DNA from: Desulfotomaculum sp. | GTDB taxonomy: Bacteria > Bacillota > Desulfotomaculia > Desulfotomaculales > Desulfohalotomaculaceae | Reading direction: 5' to 3' | Assembly (NCBI GenBank): GCA_017656165.1 | Contig: JACDOL010000006.1 | Span: 1 to 56,318, forward strand | Length of the DNA: 56,318 bases | Shown here: positions 46,655 through 55,599 of the stretch, one piece after another | Numbering within the stretch: the stretch's first letter is position 1 | Layout: the number at the start of each line of letters is the position of its first letter | The notes under the pieces: generated by a model | Databases searched by the model: none | Told to the model about the DNA's origin: nothing | What the model saw: only the letters and a program-made list of their open reading frames with translations | Position numbers and translations under genes: made by a program

Positions 46655-47791
46655 TTATTTGGAAGGCGGCTTTGGGCCGAAGTACTGGTAATAATGGCAC
46701 TTGATACGCCCGTTATACAGCTTGCGCCTTTTATCAGCCTTCCGTCCAAAAAGCTTTTCAAAATTTTCGTGGGATGTTAATACATATATGGACCAGGTAT
46801 CCAGTGGTTTAAACACCCTGCCCATAATTTGGTAAATTTTTTCCACCTGGTGTATCTCGCTTAGACGCATACCGTAAGGGGGGTTGCAGATAATACAGCC
46901 GTACTTCTTTTTAGTGCTGAAGTCTGCAATGTCCCGGGGGTGAAAAGTTACAAATTCATCAACGCCAGCTTCCCTGGCATGATAGCGGGCCAGGCTTAAA
47001 ACTTCTTTATCAATGTCATATCCCTGTATATTTAAGGGCTGGTTGTACTTAATGCTGGCCTGGGCTTCCCGGCGAACCTTCTGCCACATATCTTTTGGTA
47101 TGGAGGGCCATTCCTCGGCGGCAAAACTCCTGGAAAGACCGGGTGCGATGTTCTGTCCTATCATTGCTGCCTCAATGGGTATAGTGCCGGAGCCGCAGAA
47201 GGGATCAACCAGTCTCCTGTTCTCATTCCAGTAACTGAGCATAATCATGGCAGCTGCCAGCGTTTCTCTTAACGGGGCTTTGGCGGTAAGTTTGCGGTAA
47301 CCCCTTTTATGCAGGCCAGCCCCGCTGGTGTCAATGGTTAAAGTAGCCACGTCCTTCAGCAGTGCTACTTCTATTTTGTATGTCGGCCCGGTTTCTTTAA
47401 ACCAGTCAATACCGTAAGTTTCTTTCATTTTTTCTACCACTGCTTTTTTTACAATTGCCTGGCAGTCAGGAACGCTGTACAGTTTTGATTTAATTGATTT
47501 GCCCACTACAGGGAATTTAGCATCCGGTGGAATCCATTCCGGCCAGGGTAAAGCCTTGGTCTGCTGGAAAAGTTCTTCAAAGGTGGTGGCTTTAAACTGG
47601 CCCATTTTTAACAAAACTCGATCGGCAGTGCGCAGCCAGAGGTTGGAACGGCAGACGGCTTCTTCATTTCCGATAAATGTTACCTTCCCGTTTTCAACCT
47701 GCAGGTTGTCATATCCTAAGGCTCTCAGTTCCTGTGCTACTACTGCTTCCAAACCAAAAGCTGCTGTAGCTATTAGTTCAAGTTTTGCCAT
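46655..47791 (-). CDS. THUMP-domain class I RNA methyltransferase (RlmL/YpsC type)
   Basis: SAM-dependent N2-guanine methyltransferase for 23S rRNA-like targets. An N-terminal ferredoxin-like and THUMP region (about 1-155) precedes a Rossmann methyltransferase with VDPFCGSGTIPIEAAMI (about 197-213), QGYDIDKEVLSLARYHA, and catalytic IICNPPYGMRLSE (about 300-312). 378 aa, the single-domain YpsC length rather than the RlmKL fusion. ATG start after AGGAGGCAG. It leads the flavin reductase gene. Confidence 0.92.
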   Translation of the reverse strand: MAKLELIATAAFGLEAVVAQELRALGYDNLQVENGKVTFIGNEEAVCRSNLWLRTADRVLLKMGQFKATTFEELFQQTKALPWPEWIPPDAKFPVVGKSIKSKLYSVPDCQAIVKKAVVEKMKETYGIDWFKETGPTYKIEVALLKDVATLTIDTSGAGLHKRGYRKLTAKAPLRETLAAAMIMLSYWNENRRLVDPFCGSGTIPIEAAMIGQNIAPGLSRSFAAEEWPSIPKDMWQKVRREAQASIKYNQPLNIQGYDIDKEVLSLARYHAREAGVDEFVTFHPRDIADFSTKKKYGCIICNPPYGMRLSEIHQVEKIYQIMGRVFKPLDTWSIYVLTSHENFEKLFGRKADKRRKLYNGRIKCHYYQYFGPKPPSK

Positions 47792-47877
47792 AGCTGCCTC
47801 CTGCTTAATAAAAATATACTATCATTTTACCTCAACCATTTATAATATCCAAACAATAAATATAAATGACAGCAGTA

Positions 47878-47900
47878 AAGGGCGCTTAAAGCGCCCTTTA
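47878..47900. terminator. Hairpin between the RlmL-type gene and the small coiled gene
   Basis: AAAGGGCGC/GCGCCCTTT with a short loop, directly behind the 79-aa gene on the minus strand. Confidence 0.65.
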
Positions 47901-47911
47901 TATCATTCAAA

Positions 47912-48151
47912 TTATACTTTGTTATTTAAAGTTTCCAGTATTTTCTCAAACTGCCTGCTTACCAGTTCGTTCACCGGCTGGTCAGTTTCTTTAGCTATTC
48001 TTTGAATTGATCCCAGCTGGTTCTGCAGAAATTCAGCCAGCACATATTCAATTACCTCTTCCTGGGGTTTGTTAATTTTTTTCGCAAATTCCTCCAGCAG
48101 CTGGGAGGCCTTTTCGGTAATCTCCAGCTCAAACTCCTGATTGTCAGCCAT
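47912..48151 (-). CDS. Small acidic helical protein of unknown function
   Basis: 79 residues; predicted mostly helical with Glu/Gln/Lys-rich heptads (ITEKASQLLEEFAKKIN and VNELVSRQFEKILETLNN). The first part (FELEITEKASQLLEEFAKK) faintly recalls ribbon-helix-helix proteins, but I cannot assign it. ATG 48151 follows GAGGTG at 9 nt; an in-frame ATG four codons upstream falls on that site. It is expressed from its own region between two hairpins. Confidence 0.6.
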   Translation of the reverse strand: MADNQEFELEITEKASQLLEEFAKKINKPQEEVIEYVLAEFLQNQLGSIQRIAKETDQPVNELVSRQFEKILETLNNKV

Positions 48152-48293
48152 GCTGCAAAACACCTCGCCGTGTAATTTTAAGTATTTTTTCCATTATAAA
48201 CCATATTATTTGTCAATGCAACAAACGGCAATTTAATTTTTACCCAGGGTATCGTATAATAGTATAAATGTTTTGAAAAAGAGGTGAGGGGTT

Positions 48294-48614
48294 TTGGAAA
48301 GCAGGAGTGAGGCAAAGAAAGAAACATTTAAGCGGGTAAAAAAACACTTTATTTTAATGGTGACCATAAAAGCCCTGGGCAGCATGCTGGGGCAGATCGG
48401 CCTGTGGAAAGCCGGGGAAAGCACGCTTTTCCTTATTGCTGCTGTACCCCTGCTTATATTCATGGTTGGCAGGTACTTAATAAATAAGAGACTGACAGAA
48501 GAAAGAGCAGTAAAATTGGCCAAGTATATTCCAATTTTTTACTGCCTGCTGGTATTGGCCGTAGTAGGAAATATAATGTCATTTTTAGTTAAAATTGGCT
48601 TTTTTAATGTATAA
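48294..48614 (+). CDS. Small membrane protein of unknown function
   Basis: 106 residues with a basic N-terminus and three hydrophobic segments (about residues 20-37, 44-62 and 78-100). I do not recognise the family. TTG start after GAGGTGAGGGG; a TATAAT at 48255-48260 with a poor -35 may drive it. It lies directly before spoIIR, separated from it by a large hairpin, so its transcript probably ends there. Confidence 0.6.
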   Translation: MESRSEAKKETFKRVKKHFILMVTIKALGSMLGQIGLWKAGESTLFLIAAVPLLIFMVGRYLINKRLTEERAVKLAKYIPIFYCLLVLAVVGNIMSFLVKIGFFNV

Positions 48615-48624
48615 AAATGACGAT

Positions 48625-48675
48625 AACGCCCCATACTATTACTAATTAATTAGTAATGGTTATGGGGTGTTTTTA
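48625..48675 (+). terminator. Large hairpin and T-tail overlapping the spoIIR ribosome site
   Basis: AACGCCCCATA pairs with TATGGGGTGTT (one G-U), and inside ATTACTAATT pairs with AATTAGTAAT. Five Ts follow, ending 5 nt before the spoIIR ATG. The only ribosome-site candidate for spoIIR, GGGGTG (48664-48669), lies in the 3' arm, so folded read-through RNA would hide it. Confidence 0.8.
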
Positions 48676-48676
48676 A

Positions 48677-49240
48677 ATGAAGCATGTAAAATGGATTTTA
48701 GCTGTGCTGGTGTTTACCTTATCTTTATGTGGAATTACATATAATTACTATATTCAGCAGCAGTATGCTAAAGAATTAATTAGGTTTCACGTTATTGCCA
48801 ACAGTAATACAATTGAGGACCAAAGTTTAAAACTGCAGGTAAGGGATGCGGTGATAAAAGAAATGAAAGAAAGGTTTGCCCATGTTGATAATAAAGAAGA
48901 TGCGGTGATTGTTACAGAGAACAGCATGGATGATATTAAAGAAATTGCAGAAAGGGAAATTGCCAGGGCAGGGAAAGATTATGAGGTGAAAGTGGCGCTG
49001 GGCAGGTACCCTTTTCCCACCAAAACATACGGCGATATCACCCTGCCGGCAGGAAATTACCAGGCACTGAGGGTGGTAATTGGAGAAGGAAAGGGTCACA
49101 ACTGGTGGTGTGTACTTTTCCCGCCGCTGTGTTTTGTTGATGGTGTGCAGACGGTAAAGGAAGGTAAAGCTAAAGGGGTTAAAGTTTTTGAAAAAGATAA
49201 TATAGAATTTCGCATTCGTTCGCTGGAATTCTTAAAATAA
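48677..49240 (+). CDS. spoIIR: Stage II sporulation protein R
   Basis: Forespore-made signal that activates the SpoIIGA protease so that pro-sigma-E is processed in the mother cell. An N-terminal signal/membrane helix (about 5-25) is followed by the family core RFHVIANSNTIEDQSLKLQV (about 36-55) and the near-invariant GNYQALRVVIGEGKGHNWWC and VLFPPLCFVD. 187 aa. It shows that the organism has the endospore programme. Its ribosome site is part of a terminator-like hairpin (48625-48671), so leftover transcripts from upstream should not be translated (inference). Confidence 0.95.
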   Translation: MKHVKWILAVLVFTLSLCGITYNYYIQQQYAKELIRFHVIANSNTIEDQSLKLQVRDAVIKEMKERFAHVDNKEDAVIVTENSMDDIKEIAEREIARAGKDYEVKVALGRYPFPTKTYGDITLPAGNYQALRVVIGEGKGHNWWCVLFPPLCFVDGVQTVKEGKAKGVKVFEKDNIEFRIRSLEFLK

Positions 49241-49268
49241 ACCTGGTCCAAAAGGGTCAGGTTTTTTT
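49239..49268 (+). terminator. Terminator of spoIIR
   Basis: AACCTGGTCC-AAAA-GGGTCAGGTT (two G-U pairs) with a run of seven Ts. Confidence 0.85.
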
Positions 49269-49277
49269 ATTATTCAG

Positions 49278-49324
49278 CCAAGGTATTTACCGGAGAAAAC
49301 GATAGCCGGCAAATTAAAAGAACC
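49278..49324. repeat. Partial copy (5' half) of the dispersed intergenic repeat
   Basis: CCAAGGTATTTACCGGAGAA and ACGATAGCCGGCAAATTAAA match the 5' part of the element at 51214-51304 with only two or three differences over about 45 nt. The 3' arm is missing. Confidence 0.7.
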
Positions 49325-49389
49325 ACTTATATAGAAAAGGCACATTTGGCAATGCTAGTAAAAATTAAGCAATAGCAAGGAGGATCTGC

Positions 49390-49631
49390 GTGGATAATTT
49401 TAAAGAAATTGATGAACAGTCAGCGTTGGAATTTTTTTGCCATGCTAAAAGATGCCCCTTCTATCAATGAAATTATGGAAACATACCCCGGGGTTGAAAA
49501 TTTAAAATTTAATGCATGTCATGACTGCCCAGCTTTCAACACATTTTATTTTACCTTATTTAGAGAAAAGATTAGCGGCTGAAGATTTGGTGGAGGCAAT
49601 CAGGAGGTATTTTCTTCGATCCAGTTCCTGA
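49390..49631 (+). pseudogene. Frameshifted DUF1858-like gene
   Basis: Starts at GTG after AAGGAGGATCTGC. Three frames carry one protein: DNFKEIDEQSALEFF, then MLKDAPSINEIMETYPGVEN and NACHDCPAF, then EKRLAAEDLVEAIRRYF. The central CHDC pair and the ending fit the DUF1858 (hybrid-cluster-associated redox disulfide) family. Two +1 shifts are needed, one at a seven-T run (near 49431-49438), the other in a T-rich stretch (49541-49556). They could be real decay or sequencing errors. Its last 32 nt overlap the convergent gene. Confidence 0.6.
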
Positions 49632-49893
49632 TGCTGCTGTCTATATGATATAAGCCGTAATGAATAACAGCACCTGCCTGGGGTATTAAAGCTCTAACCA
49701 TCATTTCCACTGGAGGCTGTATGTCCAGCGGGGTAGTACTGCTGTAGTTTAGAGTCATGCGGTATAAAGCCAAAAAGGGCCTGCCTTCATAGACATCAAT
49801 CACAAAGCTGTAACCACATTTTCGTTCCTGGTAAAATTCCCTTTCCAGGTTAAGTTCCCAGTGTATTTTGTCTTTAATTCTCTTTAAATCCAA
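49600..49893 (-). CDS. Conserved-looking hypothetical protein, 97 aa
   Basis: No recognised family. It is a soluble, mixed protein with WELNLEREFYQERKCGYSF, FLALYRMTLNYSSTTPLDIQ and a C-terminal HYGLYHIDSSIRNWIEE. The TTG start at 49893 follows AGGAGGTGG at ideal spacing, which supports expression. The gene is convergent with the frameshifted DUF1858 gene and divergent from the cysteine-cluster gene downstream. Confidence 0.6.
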   Translation of the reverse strand: MDLKRIKDKIHWELNLEREFYQERKCGYSFVIDVYEGRPFLALYRMTLNYSSTTPLDIQPPVEMMVRALIPQAGAVIHYGLYHIDSSIRNWIEENTS

Positions 49894-50016
49894 CTATAGC
49901 CACCTCCTACCTGTATCATTACCTGTTTAAATATTTTTAAAAGGTATTAAAGTAAAAGTGTCGAATAGAAAAACAAATGGGTTTGCGCAAAAAGTAACAA
50001 AGAAAGGTAATGATAA

Positions 50017-50742
50017 ATGGCGGCTTATACATTCAGTGCTGAAGAAAAGTTCAAATTTTCCTGCCACCCGGGATTGGAGTGTTTTAATACCTGCTGCCGG
50101 GATATTAATATTTTTCTTACTCCTTACGATGTGTTGAGATTAAAAAACAGCCTTAAGATGTACTCCCAGGATTTTTTAGCCAGGTATGCCAGGGTGATAG
50201 ATACAGGATCCTGGAGTTTTCCCCTTGTAATAATAAAAATGAACGAAGATGATGATAGAAAGTGCCCCTTTGTTACTGAAAACGGCTGCAGGGTATACGA
50301 GGACCGGCCCTGGTCCTGCAGAATGGCCCCGGTGGACATCAGGGGAGAAAACTTGTACGGCTTTTGTTTTGACAGCTCTTTCTGCCGGGGCTTAGATGAA
50401 GACAGGGAATGGACAGCAGATGAATGGGCTAAAAACCAGGGGGCAGACGTATACGAAAAAATGGATAGTGCATTTAAAGAAATACCTTCAAAACTTAAAT
50501 TTACCGGTCTGCCCAGCATTGACAAGCATATTAAGAAGATGTTTTTCATGGCCAGCTACGACCTGGATAGTTTTCGCCAGTACATCTTTAACAGCAGCTT
50601 TATAGAGAAGTTTTCTGTTCCGGCGGATGTGGTGGAAAAAATTAAGAATGATGACGTTGAATTAATGAAATTTGGTATTGAGTGGCTGATGAACCTGGAT
50701 ATTAGAAAGTCTATGGAAATAAGGGACGAAGTAGCTGGTTAA
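50017..50742 (+). CDS. YkgJ-family cysteine cluster protein
   Basis: Putative Fe-S or zinc/iron-binding protein of the YkgJ/FliB-like family. The typical cluster is visible: CHPGLECFNTCCRDINIFLT (about residues 15-34), then KCPFVTENGCRVYEDRPWSC (about 85-104) and CFDSSFCRG. 241 aa. ATG after AAGAAAGG. Monocistronic or loosely grouped with the downstream YlbF-family gene. Enzymatic role unknown. Confidence 0.82.
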   Translation: MAAYTFSAEEKFKFSCHPGLECFNTCCRDINIFLTPYDVLRLKNSLKMYSQDFLARYARVIDTGSWSFPLVIIKMNEDDDRKCPFVTENGCRVYEDRPWSCRMAPVDIRGENLYGFCFDSSFCRGLDEDREWTADEWAKNQGADVYEKMDSAFKEIPSKLKFTGLPSIDKHIKKMFFMASYDLDSFRQYIFNSSFIEKFSVPADVVEKIKNDDVELMKFGIEWLMNLDIRKSMEIRDEVAG

Positions 50743-50807
50743 GCAAAGTGCTATCATTGGGCTCTAAGCGCTCATTAGATAAATAAATATTTTAGGGAGG
50801 ATTGGCA

Positions 50808-51149
50808 ATGAAAGACATCACCATCAGTGAAGAATTAAAACAAAAGGCCAAGGAACTGGGGACTCTGATCACTAAAACTGACGAGTACAAAGAGGTAAAA
50901 AGCAAGCAGGAAGTAATGTTTGAAAATGAAGAATCCATGCAGCTTCTGGCAGAGTTCAACAAGCTGCAGGCTCAGAATCATAAGAAACAGCAGGAGGGCC
51001 AGCTCACCCCCGGGGACATGAAGGCCATCGAGCAGGCCGAACTGAAAATGCTGGACAACCCTCTTATTAAAGAATTTCATGAGTCACAGGTTAAATTTCA
51101 GCGCCTTTTAAATGAAGTTATGAAAATAGTTGTGGAATCTGCCAGGTAA
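50808..51149 (+). CDS. YlbF/YmcA-family protein
   Basis: Helical protein of the YlbF/YmcA (DUF964) family. In Bacillus members form a complex with YaaT that affects RNase Y, sporulation, competence and biofilm. The core FNKLQAQNHKKQQEGQLTPGDM region and terminal helices are recognisable. 113 aa. ATG 50808 is 8 nt after AGGGAGG; a TTG at 50802 would be too close. Strong terminator directly behind. The assignment is by shape and motif only. Confidence 0.78.
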   Translation: MKDITISEELKQKAKELGTLITKTDEYKEVKSKQEVMFENEESMQLLAEFNKLQAQNHKKQQEGQLTPGDMKAIEQAELKMLDNPLIKEFHESQVKFQRLLNEVMKIVVESAR

Positions 51150-51150
51150 G

Positions 51151-51184
51151 AAAAGTGCCTTCAATTCGAAGGCACTTTTTTTCA
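51151..51184 (+). terminator. Terminator behind the YlbF-family gene
   Basis: AAAAGTGCCTTC-AATTC-GAAGGCACTTTTTTT. Confidence 0.93.
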
Positions 51185-51213
51185 TATTAAGAAAGTATAT
51201 GTTTTGACGCCTG

Positions 51214-51304
51214 CAAGGTATTTACCGGGGAAACGATAGCCGGCAAATCAAAAGAACAGCAGAGTAAATACCTTGGCGGTGATAAGACCGAAGGTTTTTG
51301 TTTT
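51214..51304. repeat. Full copy of a dispersed structured intergenic repeat
   Basis: CAAGGTATTTAC (51214-51225) and its exact complement GTAAATACCTTG (51264-51275) enclose CGGGGAAACGATAGCCGG with A-rich single strand. A second small hairpin (CGGT/ACCG) and a T-run (to about 51304) follow. Partial copies lie at 49278, 46099, 15053 and 7772. It matches no riboswitch I know. The remaining gene-free stretch to 51574 is AT-rich; I see no clear promoter in it. Confidence 0.72.
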
Positions 51305-51573
51305 ACTGCAATTATGTACGCTGTGTATAGACTTTTGTACACGTAATGCGGCGTTTGTCAAGAAGTAAATTATTAAAACAAAATTAGAAAATGCTGCTAA
51401 GAATAAGCATTGTGAAGATATCAACAGAAAATGCTCTAATTTTAGAATTTTGTTAATTGCTTTTTATTATAAAAAGTGGTAGTTTACCCTATAAAGATAT
51501 GTATCCGTGCTGAGTGGACAAAGGCCGGCCAGGTACATACGAAAAAGAAACATAAATAGGGGGAGTTGTGGTA

Positions 51574-52752
51574 ATGAAGGTCAGGAAATTTCTAGCACTT
51601 ATGGCTGCAGTTCTGCTGGCAGCTGTGGCACTGGTTGGCTGCGGCGGTGGCGGTGAAAAGGCCAGCAGTGAGGATGCTGCCAAGGACTCCGATGTAATTA
51701 AAATCGGGGTTTATGAACCATTGACCGGCATCAATGCTGCCGGCGGAGAAATGACACTGGACGGTATTGAGCTGGCGAATAAACTATACCCGGAAGTGCT
51801 GGGTAAAAAGGTTGAACTGGTGGTAGCAGATAACAAGAGTGAAAAGCAGGAAGCGGCCAATGCAGTGGCCAGGCTGGTGAATGAAGGTGTAGACGTTATC
51901 ATCGGCAGCTACGGAAGTTCTCTGTCCATGGCCGGCGGTCCTGTTGCTGAAGAGGCCGGGGTTCCTGTAATCGGTTGTTCACCAACTAACCCGCTGGTGA
52001 CTAAGGGCAATGATTACTACTTCCGTGTTTGCTTTATTGATCCTTTCCAAGGCACTGTAATGGCTAATTATGCCGTTAATACCTTGGGTGCAAAAACTGC
52101 TGCTATTATTCAGGACGTTCAGCAGGACTACTCTGTTGGTCTCAGCAAGTATTTTGAGGAGTCCTTCAAAGAGCTTACCGGTGATGAAAATGCCATTGTG
52201 GCCAAGGTAAACTATAACACCGGTGACAAGGATTTCTCAGCACAGCTCACTGAAGTGAAGGATAAGAATCCTGACGTAATTTTTGCACCTGGCAACTTCA
52301 CAGAATGCGGTATCCTGGTGGAAAGAGCCAGGGAGCTGGGGATTAAAGCTCCAATCCTGGGCGGCGACACATGGGAAGCTAAAGAATTCCTGAACCGTGT
52401 TGGTGACTTAGAAGACATTTATTTCAGCACTCACTTTACTGCTGAAGAACCTGTAACTGAGGTTTCCGAAACATTCTTAAACGAATTCAAAAAAGAATAC
52501 CCGGATAAGCAGGTTAACGCTTTTGCTGCCTTAGGTTTTGACTCATACCTGCTGGCATTGGATGCCATTGAAAGGGCCGGTTCCACCGATCATGAAAAAA
52601 TTAAGGAAGAACTGGCCAAGACAAGCGGTTTCAAGGGTGCTACCGGTATTATTACCCTCGATGAAAACGGTGACGCCACAAAGACTGCTATTATCAAGAA
52701 GGTAGAAGACGGTAAGTTTGTTTACGAAGCCAAGGTTGATCCGCAAAATTAG
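51574..52752 (+). CDS. livK: Branched-chain amino acid ABC transporter, substrate-binding lipoprotein
   Basis: Extracellular Leu/Ile/Val-type binding protein (periplasmic-binding fold I). It has a lipoprotein signal with lipobox LVGC (Cys24), then VIKIGVYEPLTGINAAGGEM and GYxxxx-type ligand regions DVIIGSYGSSLSMAGGPVAE. 392 aa from ATG 51574, 9 nt after AGGGGGAG; GTG 51568 is too close. First gene of the livKHMGF operon. Other members bind benzoate, urea or amides; the real ligand is not proven. Confidence 0.92.
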   Translation: MKVRKFLALMAAVLLAAVALVGCGGGGEKASSEDAAKDSDVIKIGVYEPLTGINAAGGEMTLDGIELANKLYPEVLGKKVELVVADNKSEKQEAANAVARLVNEGVDVIIGSYGSSLSMAGGPVAEEAGVPVIGCSPTNPLVTKGNDYYFRVCFIDPFQGTVMANYAVNTLGAKTAAIIQDVQQDYSVGLSKYFEESFKELTGDENAIVAKVNYNTGDKDFSAQLTEVKDKNPDVIFAPGNFTECGILVERARELGIKAPILGGDTWEAKEFLNRVGDLEDIYFSTHFTAEEPVTEVSETFLNEFKKEYPDKQVNAFAALGFDSYLLALDAIERAGSTDHEKIKEELAKTSGFKGATGIITLDENGDATKTAIIKKVEDGKFVYEAKVDPQN

Positions 52753-52857
52753 TTTTTAAATAAAATTTCATACTCCCTCCCTACTGCAGGGGGGGAGTAT
52801 TCATGTTATTAGCTATTAGCAATCATGCTAAATGTGGAAGTAGAGAGGGGTTAGCAG

Positions 52858-53751
52858 ATGACGCTGGAAACTTTTTTGCAAAACATTGCTAACGGCATTT
52901 CATTGGGCAGTTTATATGCACTGATAGCAATAGGTTATACCATGGTTTACGGGATTATTAGGTTAATTAACTTTGCCCATGCCGACCTATTAATGGTGGC
53001 CAGCTATGCTGCATTTTACGGCATCCTGATATTTGCCCTGCCCTGGTGGCTGTCTTTTCTGTTAGCAATTTTATTAACAACCATACTGGGTATGAGTATC
53101 GAAAAAATAGCCTACCGCCCGCTGAGAGATGCTCCCCGGATATCTGCACTGATATCTGCCATTGGGGTATCTTTTTTGCTGCAGAACTTGGGTATTGTGC
53201 TGGTTGGGGCCAGTCCCAAGCCTTTTCCCCGCCCGGAAAATTTAGTTTGGAATATCCACCTGGGTGGCATTTCTTTTCTGTCCCTGGCCGTTATTATACC
53301 GTTAATTACCCTGGTTCTTCTGGCAGCTGTTAACCTGGTGGTTAATAAGACCAATATAGGTATTGCCATGCGCGCTGTTTCCAGGGATTTTGAAACGGCC
53401 AGCTTAATGGCTGTTGATGTTAATAAAGTGGTTGTTACTACCTTTGCTGTGGGATCAGGCCTGGCAGCGGTGGGCGGTATCATGTGGAGCCTGCAGTACC
53501 CGCAGATAGATCCCCTAATGGGGGTATTTCCCGGTTTGAAGTGCTTTATTGCAGCAGTAATGGGTGGCATAGGCAGTGTTCCCGGTGCCATGGTTGGCGG
53601 ATTCCTGCTGGGCATGGGAGAAGTTATGCTGGTTGGTTTCATGCCTGATTTGTCCGGTTACCGGGATGCCTTTGCTTTTGTGGTACTAATTTTAATCCTG
53701 CTGTTTAAGCCCGGTGGGATCCTGGGCGAGCATGTGGTGGAGAAGGTGTAG
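52858..53751 (+). CDS. livH: Branched-chain amino acid ABC transporter permease LivH
   Basis: Inner permease with about eight membrane helices. Family motifs: NGISLGSLYALIAIGYTMVY at the start, INFAHADLLMVASY, the EAA-type loop region AMRAVSRDFETASLMAVDV (about 170-188) and GGIGSVPGAMVGGFLLG. 297 aa, ATG after AGAGAGGGG. LivM starts 3 nt after its stop. It pairs with LivM to form the channel. Confidence 0.93.
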   Translation: MTLETFLQNIANGISLGSLYALIAIGYTMVYGIIRLINFAHADLLMVASYAAFYGILIFALPWWLSFLLAILLTTILGMSIEKIAYRPLRDAPRISALISAIGVSFLLQNLGIVLVGASPKPFPRPENLVWNIHLGGISFLSLAVIIPLITLVLLAAVNLVVNKTNIGIAMRAVSRDFETASLMAVDVNKVVVTTFAVGSGLAAVGGIMWSLQYPQIDPLMGVFPGLKCFIAAVMGGIGSVPGAMVGGFLLGMGEVMLVGFMPDLSGYRDAFAFVVLILILLFKPGGILGEHVVEKV

Positions 53752-53754
53752 CTG

Positions 53755-54816
53755 ATGGACGGAAGAAAAAATATAAAAATAGCTTTAAACATTGCCACCC
53801 TGTTAGTCACTGCTGTTTTTCTGTACTGGGGAGACAGCGTTTTATCCCCCTTTCAGAAGCGAATTTTAAATTTGGCGGCCATATTTGTTATCCTGGGGGC
53901 CAGTATGAACCTGGTGGTGGGCTTTACCGGCATGTTTTCCCTGGGACATTCCGGTTTTATGTGTGTGGGTGCTTATACCGCTGCTATACTGACCATGTCC
54001 CCGGAAAGCAAAGAATTAATTTACTACATGGAGCCCATTGTTCCTTGGCTTAAAAATATTGAATGGCCCATCATTCCTGCCACCATCATGGGTGGTATTA
54101 TCGCAGCGGTATTTGGCATACTGGTTGGCTTCCCGGCTTTAAGACTGCGGGATGACTACCTGGCCATAGCAACCCTGGGTTTTGCGGAAATTATCAGGAT
54201 TATTGTTACTAACACTATCAGTATTACAAACGGTGCCCTGGGGCTGAAAAATATTCCCAGTGAAAAAAGCCTCTTGTTTTACTGGAGTTTCTGCATCATA
54301 ACTATAATTATATTAAAGAATTTAATTAACAGCAGCTGGGGTTATGCTTTTAAAGCTATCCGGGATAATGAAATAGCTGCAGAAGCCATGGGGGTAAGTG
54401 TATTCAAGCATAAAATGCTTTCATTCACCATAGGTGCTTTTTTTGCCGGTATAGCTGGGGCGCTGATGGCATTTTTAATTACTTCCATTGACCCCACCAT
54501 GTTTAGATTCTTATTCACCTTCCAGATCCTGCTCATTGTTGTCCTGGGAGGAATGGGAAGCCTCACCGGTTCAGTGATTGCTGGTATCATAATAACCATT
54601 GCCATGGAATGGCTGCGCTTTGTGGAGCGGCCCATGACTATCTTAGGCATGGACATCCCGGGCATTCCGGGTATGCGGATGGTGATATTTGCTATTCTCC
54701 TGCTGGTAGTTGTTCTGTTTTACAGGCAGGGATTAATGGGTACAAAAGAATTTAACTGGGACTGGCTGCTGGATAAACTGGGCCTGGCCAGGAATAGAGA
54801 AAGGGGGATCAGCTAG
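53755..54816 (+). CDS. livM: Branched-chain amino acid ABC transporter permease LivM
   Basis: Second permease of the Liv transporter, about nine membrane helices. Motifs: [18 protein letters not shown]-type region ([19 protein letters not shown]), [20 protein letters not shown], the EAA-type loop [19 protein letters not shown], and [15 protein letters not shown]. 353 aa, ATG start. LivG starts at the base after its stop. C-terminal tail cytoplasmic. Confidence 0.93.
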   Translation: MDGRKNIKIALNIATLLVTAVFLYWGDSVLSPFQKRILNLAAIFVILGASMNLVVGFTGMFSLGHSGFMCVGAYTAAILTMSPESKELIYYMEPIVPWLKNIEWPIIPATIMGGIIAAVFGILVGFPALRLRDDYLAIATLGFAEIIRIIVTNTISITNGALGLKNIPSEKSLLFYWSFCIITIIILKNLINSSWGYAFKAIRDNEIAAEAMGVSVFKHKMLSFTIGAFFAGIAGALMAFLITSIDPTMFRFLFTFQILLIVVLGGMGSLTGSVIAGIIITIAMEWLRFVERPMTILGMDIPGIPGMRMVIFAILLLVVVLFYRQGLMGTKEFNWDWLLDKLGLARNRERGIS

Positions 54817-55599
54817 GTGAGCGCGGGAAAAATACTTTCTACAGACAGTATCACCATGAAATTCGGCGGCTTAACTGCGGTATCCGAGCTGTCCCTGGAC
54901 ATATACGCGGGTGAGATTATCGGGCTGATTGGTCCCAACGGTGCTGGTAAAACTACTGCTTTTAACATGATTACCGGTGTTTATGAACCTACTAAAGGTA
55001 AAATATATTTTAAGGGGCAGGACATTACCGGTATGCGACCTGACCTCATTACCAAGGCAGGAATATCCCGGACCTTTCAAAATATCCGCCTGTTTAATTC
55101 TATGACCGTTTTAGAAAATGTTATGATTTCAAAGCACGTGCGGTTGAAGGCCAACCCGCTGGATGCCGTACTGCGCCTGCCCCGGTATATCAAGGCACGC
55201 AGAGAACATTACGAAGAGTGCATGGAACTGCTCCGTCAGGTGGAGCTGGATGACGTTGCTCATGAAATGGCAGCGGCACTGCCATACGGTAAACAGAGAA
55301 GGTTAGAAATTGCCCGGGCCCTGGCCACCCAGCCCAGCCTGCTTTTATTGGATGAACCGGCTGCCGGTATGAACCCACAGGAGTCATTGGAGCTGATGGA
55401 TTTTATCCGGCAGATTCGAGAGCAGTTCAATTTAACTATTTTAATGATTGAACACCACATGGAAGTTGTTATGGGTATATGTGAACGGATAACAGTGCTG
55501 GATTACGGTGTAACCATTGCCCAAGGCACTCCCACTGAAATTCAAAATAACCCCAGGGTTATTGAAGCTTATCTCGGGGCGGTGGAATCAAATGCTTAA
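54817..55599 (+). CDS. livG: Branched-chain amino acid ABC transporter ATPase LivG
   Basis: Cytoplasmic ATPase subunit. Walker [10 protein letters not shown] (about residue 37), the Q-loop [12 protein letters not shown], signature-like [16 protein letters not shown] (LPYG in place of LSGG, as in other LivG proteins), Walker [16 protein letters not shown] and the His switch IEHHM. 260 aa. GTG start directly behind livM; its last 8 bases overlap livF. Confidence 0.95.
   Translation: MSAGKILSTDSITMKFGGLTAVSELSLDIYAGEIIGLIGPNGAGKTTAFNMITGVYEPTKGKIYFKGQDITGMRPDLITKAGISRTFQNIRLFNSMTVLENVMISKHVRLKANPLDAVLRLPRYIKARREHYEECMELLRQVELDDVAHEMAAALPYGKQRRLEIARALATQPSLLLLDEPAAGMNPQESLELMDFIRQIREQFNLTILMIEHHMEVVMGICERITVLDYGVTIAQGTPTEIQNNPRVIEAYLGAVESNA

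Noticed and set aside
51214-51304. Reading the repeat as a known riboswitch (c-di-GMP, c-di-AMP, lysine, cobalamin)
   Set aside because: None of the conserved core motifs of those classes are present; the partial copies also stand away from gene starts.
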